The notes under the pieces: generated by a model
Databases searched by the model: none
Seen by the model: the letters and a program-made list of their open reading frames with translations, nothing else
Told to the model about the DNA's origin: nothing
In this document: piece after piece, positions 62,031-64,000 of the stretch
Layout: every line of letters starts with the position of its first letter
Position numbering within the stretch: the stretch's first letter is position 1
Assembly (NCBI RefSeq): GCF_000735605.1
Contig: NZ_JPKG01000016.1
Span: 99,970-163,969, forward strand
Origin: Allobosea sp. LC85
Lineage (GTDB): Bacteria > Pseudomonadota > Alphaproteobacteria > Rhizobiales > Beijerinckiaceae
Length of the DNA: 64,000 nt
Direction of reading: 5' to 3'
Made by a program: the position numbers and the translations under genes

Positions 62031-62816
62031 ATGTTCCTTAAAGATCGCACCGCTCTCGTCACCGGATCGACCTCCGGCATCGGCCTCGCTTACGCTCGCG
62101 CACTCGCCACGGAAGGCGCCCATCTCGTCATCAACGGCATCATGCCGGCGGCCGATGCCGAAGCGTTGCGCACCGGGCTTGAGAAGGAATTCGGCATCAA
62201 GGCGCAGTTCTCGCCGGCCGACATGACCAAGCCAGCCGAGATCGCCGCCATGGTTGCGGACGCGGAGAAAACTTTCGGCGCCGTCGACATCCTGGTGAAC
62301 AATGCCGGTATCCAGCATGTCGCGCCGGTCGACGAATTCCCGATCGAGAAATGGGACCAGATCATCGCGATCAACCTGTCCTCGGCCTTCCACACCACCC
62401 GCGCCATCCTGCCAGGAATGAAGCAAAAGGGCTGGGGCCGCATCATCAACACGGCGTCAGCCCATGCCTTTGTCGCCTCGCCCTTCAAGTCGGCCTATGT
62501 CTCAGCCAAGCACGGCATTGCCGGCTTCACCAAGACGGTCGCGCTTGAAGTTGCAACCAAGGGCATCACGGTCAACGCCATCGCGCCCGGTTACGTCTGG
62601 ACGCCGCTGGTCGAGAAGCAGATCCCCGACACCATGAAGGCGCGCGGGTTGACCAAGGAGCAGGTCATCAATGACGTGCTGCTCCAGGCCCAGCCCACCA
62701 AGGAATTCGTGACGGTCGAGCAGGTCGCGGCGCTTGCGGTCTTCCTTTGCACCGATGCGGCGAAATCCATCACCGGCACGACCTTGCCGATGGATGGCGG
62801 CTGGACCGCAGCGTGA
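62031..62816 (+). CDS. bdhA: 3-hydroxybutyrate dehydrogenase
   Basis: A 261-residue short-chain dehydrogenase. The NAD loop is TGSTSGIGLAYARALA; the NNAG motif is present; the catalytic Tyr and Lys are in SAYVSAKHG; the C-terminal substrate region is GYVWTPLVEKQIPDTMKARGLTKEQVINDVLLQAQPTKEFV. The last part matches BdhA (PHB catabolism) closely. It oxidises (R)-3-hydroxybutyrate to acetoacetate. The stop overlaps a patatin gene start, suggesting a linked role in storage-polymer use. Confidence 0.93.
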   Translation: MFLKDRTALVTGSTSGIGLAYARALATEGAHLVINGIMPAADAEALRTGLEKEFGIKAQFSPADMTKPAEIAAMVADAEKTFGAVDILVNNAGIQHVAPVDEFPIEKWDQIIAINLSSAFHTTRAILPGMKQKGWGRIINTASAHAFVASPFKSAYVSAKHGIAGFTKTVALEVATKGITVNAIAPGYVWTPLVEKQIPDTMKARGLTKEQVINDVLLQAQPTKEFVTVEQVAALAVFLCTDAAKSITGTTLPMDGGWTAA

Positions 62817-63883
62817 CCGGCCGGCGCAGGGCCGGCGCGCGTCAGGTCGAGGGCCTCGCCGGTCCCAGGGCCGAGAAGAGCGTCTCTCTGGCTCTCCAGG
62901 GCGGAGGTGCCCATGGCGCCTTCACCTGGGGCGTGCTCGACGCGATTCTCGAGGACGGGCGCCTCGCCATCGAGGCGCTGTCGGGCACCAGCGCCGGCGC
63001 GATGAATGCGGTGGTGCTCAGCGAGGGCTGGATCGACGGCGGCATCGACGGCGCCCGTGCCCAGCTCGAGAATTTCTGGCGGCGCATCAGCGTCGACGGC
63101 AAATATGGCGGCTCGGAGCGTTCGCTGATCGACACCATGCTCGGCGCCTGGGGCAAGAACGGCGCCCAGCCTGGCCTGCTCTGGTTCGAGCTCTTTTCCA
63201 AGGTCGCGAGCCCCTATGACGTCAACCCGCTGAACATCAACCCGCTGCGCGGCGTGATCGCCGACCTGATCGACTTCGACAAGGTCCAGGCGTGCCGGGC
63301 GGTCAAGCTCTTCATTGCCGCAACCAATGTCCGCACCGGCAAGATCAAGGTCTTCAATGGCGAGGAACTGACAGCCGACCATCTGATGGCCTCGGCCTGC
63401 CTGCCGATGCTGTTCCAGGCGGTCGAGATCAAGGGCGAGGCCTATTGGGACGGCGGCTATATGGGCAATCCGGCTCTGTTTCCGCTGTTCTATGAGGCGG
63501 CAGGCGACGACATCCTGCTGGTGCAGATCAACCCGCTGCAGCGCAAGGAGCTGCCGACCAACGCCCGGGCGATCCAGGACCGGTTGAACGAGATCACCTT
63601 CAACGCCTCGCTGCTGCGCGAACTGCGCGCCATCGATTTCGTCAATCGCCTGGTCGATGCCGGCAAGCTGCCCAAGGACGAATACAAGCGCGTGCTGATG
63701 CACCGCATCGACGGCGGACCGCCTCTCGCCGAACTGACCAGTTCGACACGCATGAACGCGGAATGGGACTTTCTGCTGCGCCTGCGCGATATGGGCCGTG
63801 CTGCCGCGAAGCGCTGGCTGAAACGCAACTACGACGCGATCGGCGTCCAGGGCACGCTCGACCTGAAGGAAGCGATCTCCTAA
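62813..63883 (+). CDS. Patatin-like phospholipase family protein
   Basis: A 356-residue patatin hydrolase. The oxyanion motif is GGGAHGAF, the nucleophile elbow is GTSAG, and the DG dyad is WDGGYMGNPAL with the Asp. There is no signal peptide. The GTG at 62813 overlaps the bdhA stop (GTGA). The family contains lipid acyl-hydrolases, and some members have been linked to intracellular PHB granules. With bdhA next to it, a role in PHB turnover is a plausible inference. The stop codon TAA lies at the boundary with the IS630 element. Confidence 0.9.
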   Translation: MTGRRRAGARQVEGLAGPRAEKSVSLALQGGGAHGAFTWGVLDAILEDGRLAIEALSGTSAGAMNAVVLSEGWIDGGIDGARAQLENFWRRISVDGKYGGSERSLIDTMLGAWGKNGAQPGLLWFELFSKVASPYDVNPLNINPLRGVIADLIDFDKVQACRAVKLFIAATNVRTGKIKVFNGEELTADHLMASACLPMLFQAVEIKGEAYWDGGYMGNPALFPLFYEAAGDDILLVQINPLQRKELPTNARAIQDRLNEITFNASLLRELRAIDFVNRLVDAGKLPKDEYKRVLMHRIDGGPPLAELTSSTRMNAEWDFLLRLRDMGRAAAKRWLKRNYDAIGVQGTLDLKEAIS

Positions 63884-64000
63884 TACCAAGTCTCGTTGAT
63901 CAGAACCGATAGGCCCAGTCACGGATGCCGATGGACATAATGCGCCATGGCTGGTCGATGAGCTTGTTCCAGGCGTAGCAGCAGTGATCGACGATATCCT
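63884..64000 (-). mobile_element. IS630-family element, right-hand part with truncated transposase gene
   Basis: From the right edge the minus strand encodes DIVDHCCYAWNKLIDQPWRI, then MSIGIRDWAYRF and a stop at 63902-63900. This is the C-terminus typical of IS630-family transposases. The stretch from the patatin stop, TAATACCAAGTCTCGTTGAT, would be the terminal sequence, with a TA target typical of the family at 63881 or 63884. The rest of the element lies outside the window. Whether the transposase is intact cannot be judged. Confidence 0.75.

Overview
The window is high-GC, densely packed chromosomal DNA of an alphaproteobacterium, most probably a Hyphomicrobiales member of the Bosea/Methylobacterium type. 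That placement is an inference. It rests on the gene content (cobalt nitrile hydratase, fused indolepyruvate oxidoreductase, zinc uptake genes next to a COG0523 GTPase and a WD40 protein, Tat-exported OpgG, zur overlapping ispG) and on Rhizobiales-style intergenic palindromic repeats. No rRNA, tRNA, CRISPR array, prophage or plasmid gene was seen. The only insertion sequence is an IS630-type transposase cut off at the right edge.

Layout. 0-6.9 kb: start of serA, a stomatin/NfeD pair, a MarR regulator divergent from an alpha/beta hydrolase with a striking operator between them, ferrochelatase, a Tat-exported 5'-nucleotidase and uracil-DNA glycosylase. 7.1-16.5 kb: a minus-strand catabolic uptake cluster with a long-chain acyl-CoA synthetase, a complete Liv-type ABC importer, a YugP-type zinc protease and a PaaK-like ligase. 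16.8-24.7 kb: a DUF4239 membrane protein, a Crp/Fnr regulator, an MFS transporter divergent from an HxlR regulator, a frameshifted LysE exporter and the large indolepyruvate ferredoxin oxidoreductase.

24.9-36.3 kb: a DUF1007/NicO metal transport pair, a secreted DUF6454 protein, then a minus-strand operon of gamma-glutamyltransferase-like protein, amidase, and nitrile hydratase alpha, beta and activator. Next comes a TAXI-TRAP transporter with a DUF1850 partner. The nitrile hydratase has the cobalt-type CTLCSC motif, so a nearby nickel/cobalt transporter may matter. Together these genes would take nitriles to amides and then to acids plus ammonia. 36.5-38.1 kb: the periplasmic glucan protein OpgG/OpgD.

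38.5-44.1 kb: a zinc island on the plus strand with an easily missed 49-residue membrane peptide, ZnuC, ZnuB, ZnuA, a COG0523 GTPase, a WD40 propeller, a 106-residue unknown protein and an acetyltransferase. The zinc repressor Zur lies 20 kb away, overlapping ispG. 44.1-64 kb is mostly housekeeping: MutT, an EamA exporter, ArgJ, a PpiC foldase, SecA, a TorF-like porin, an L,D-transpeptidase lipoprotein, AccA, a methyltransferase, glyoxalase II, a DUF985 cupin, an acetyltransferase, Kup, IspG, Zur, 3-hydroxybutyrate dehydrogenase and a patatin. Several regulatory palindromes, terminators and dispersed repeats are recorded separately.
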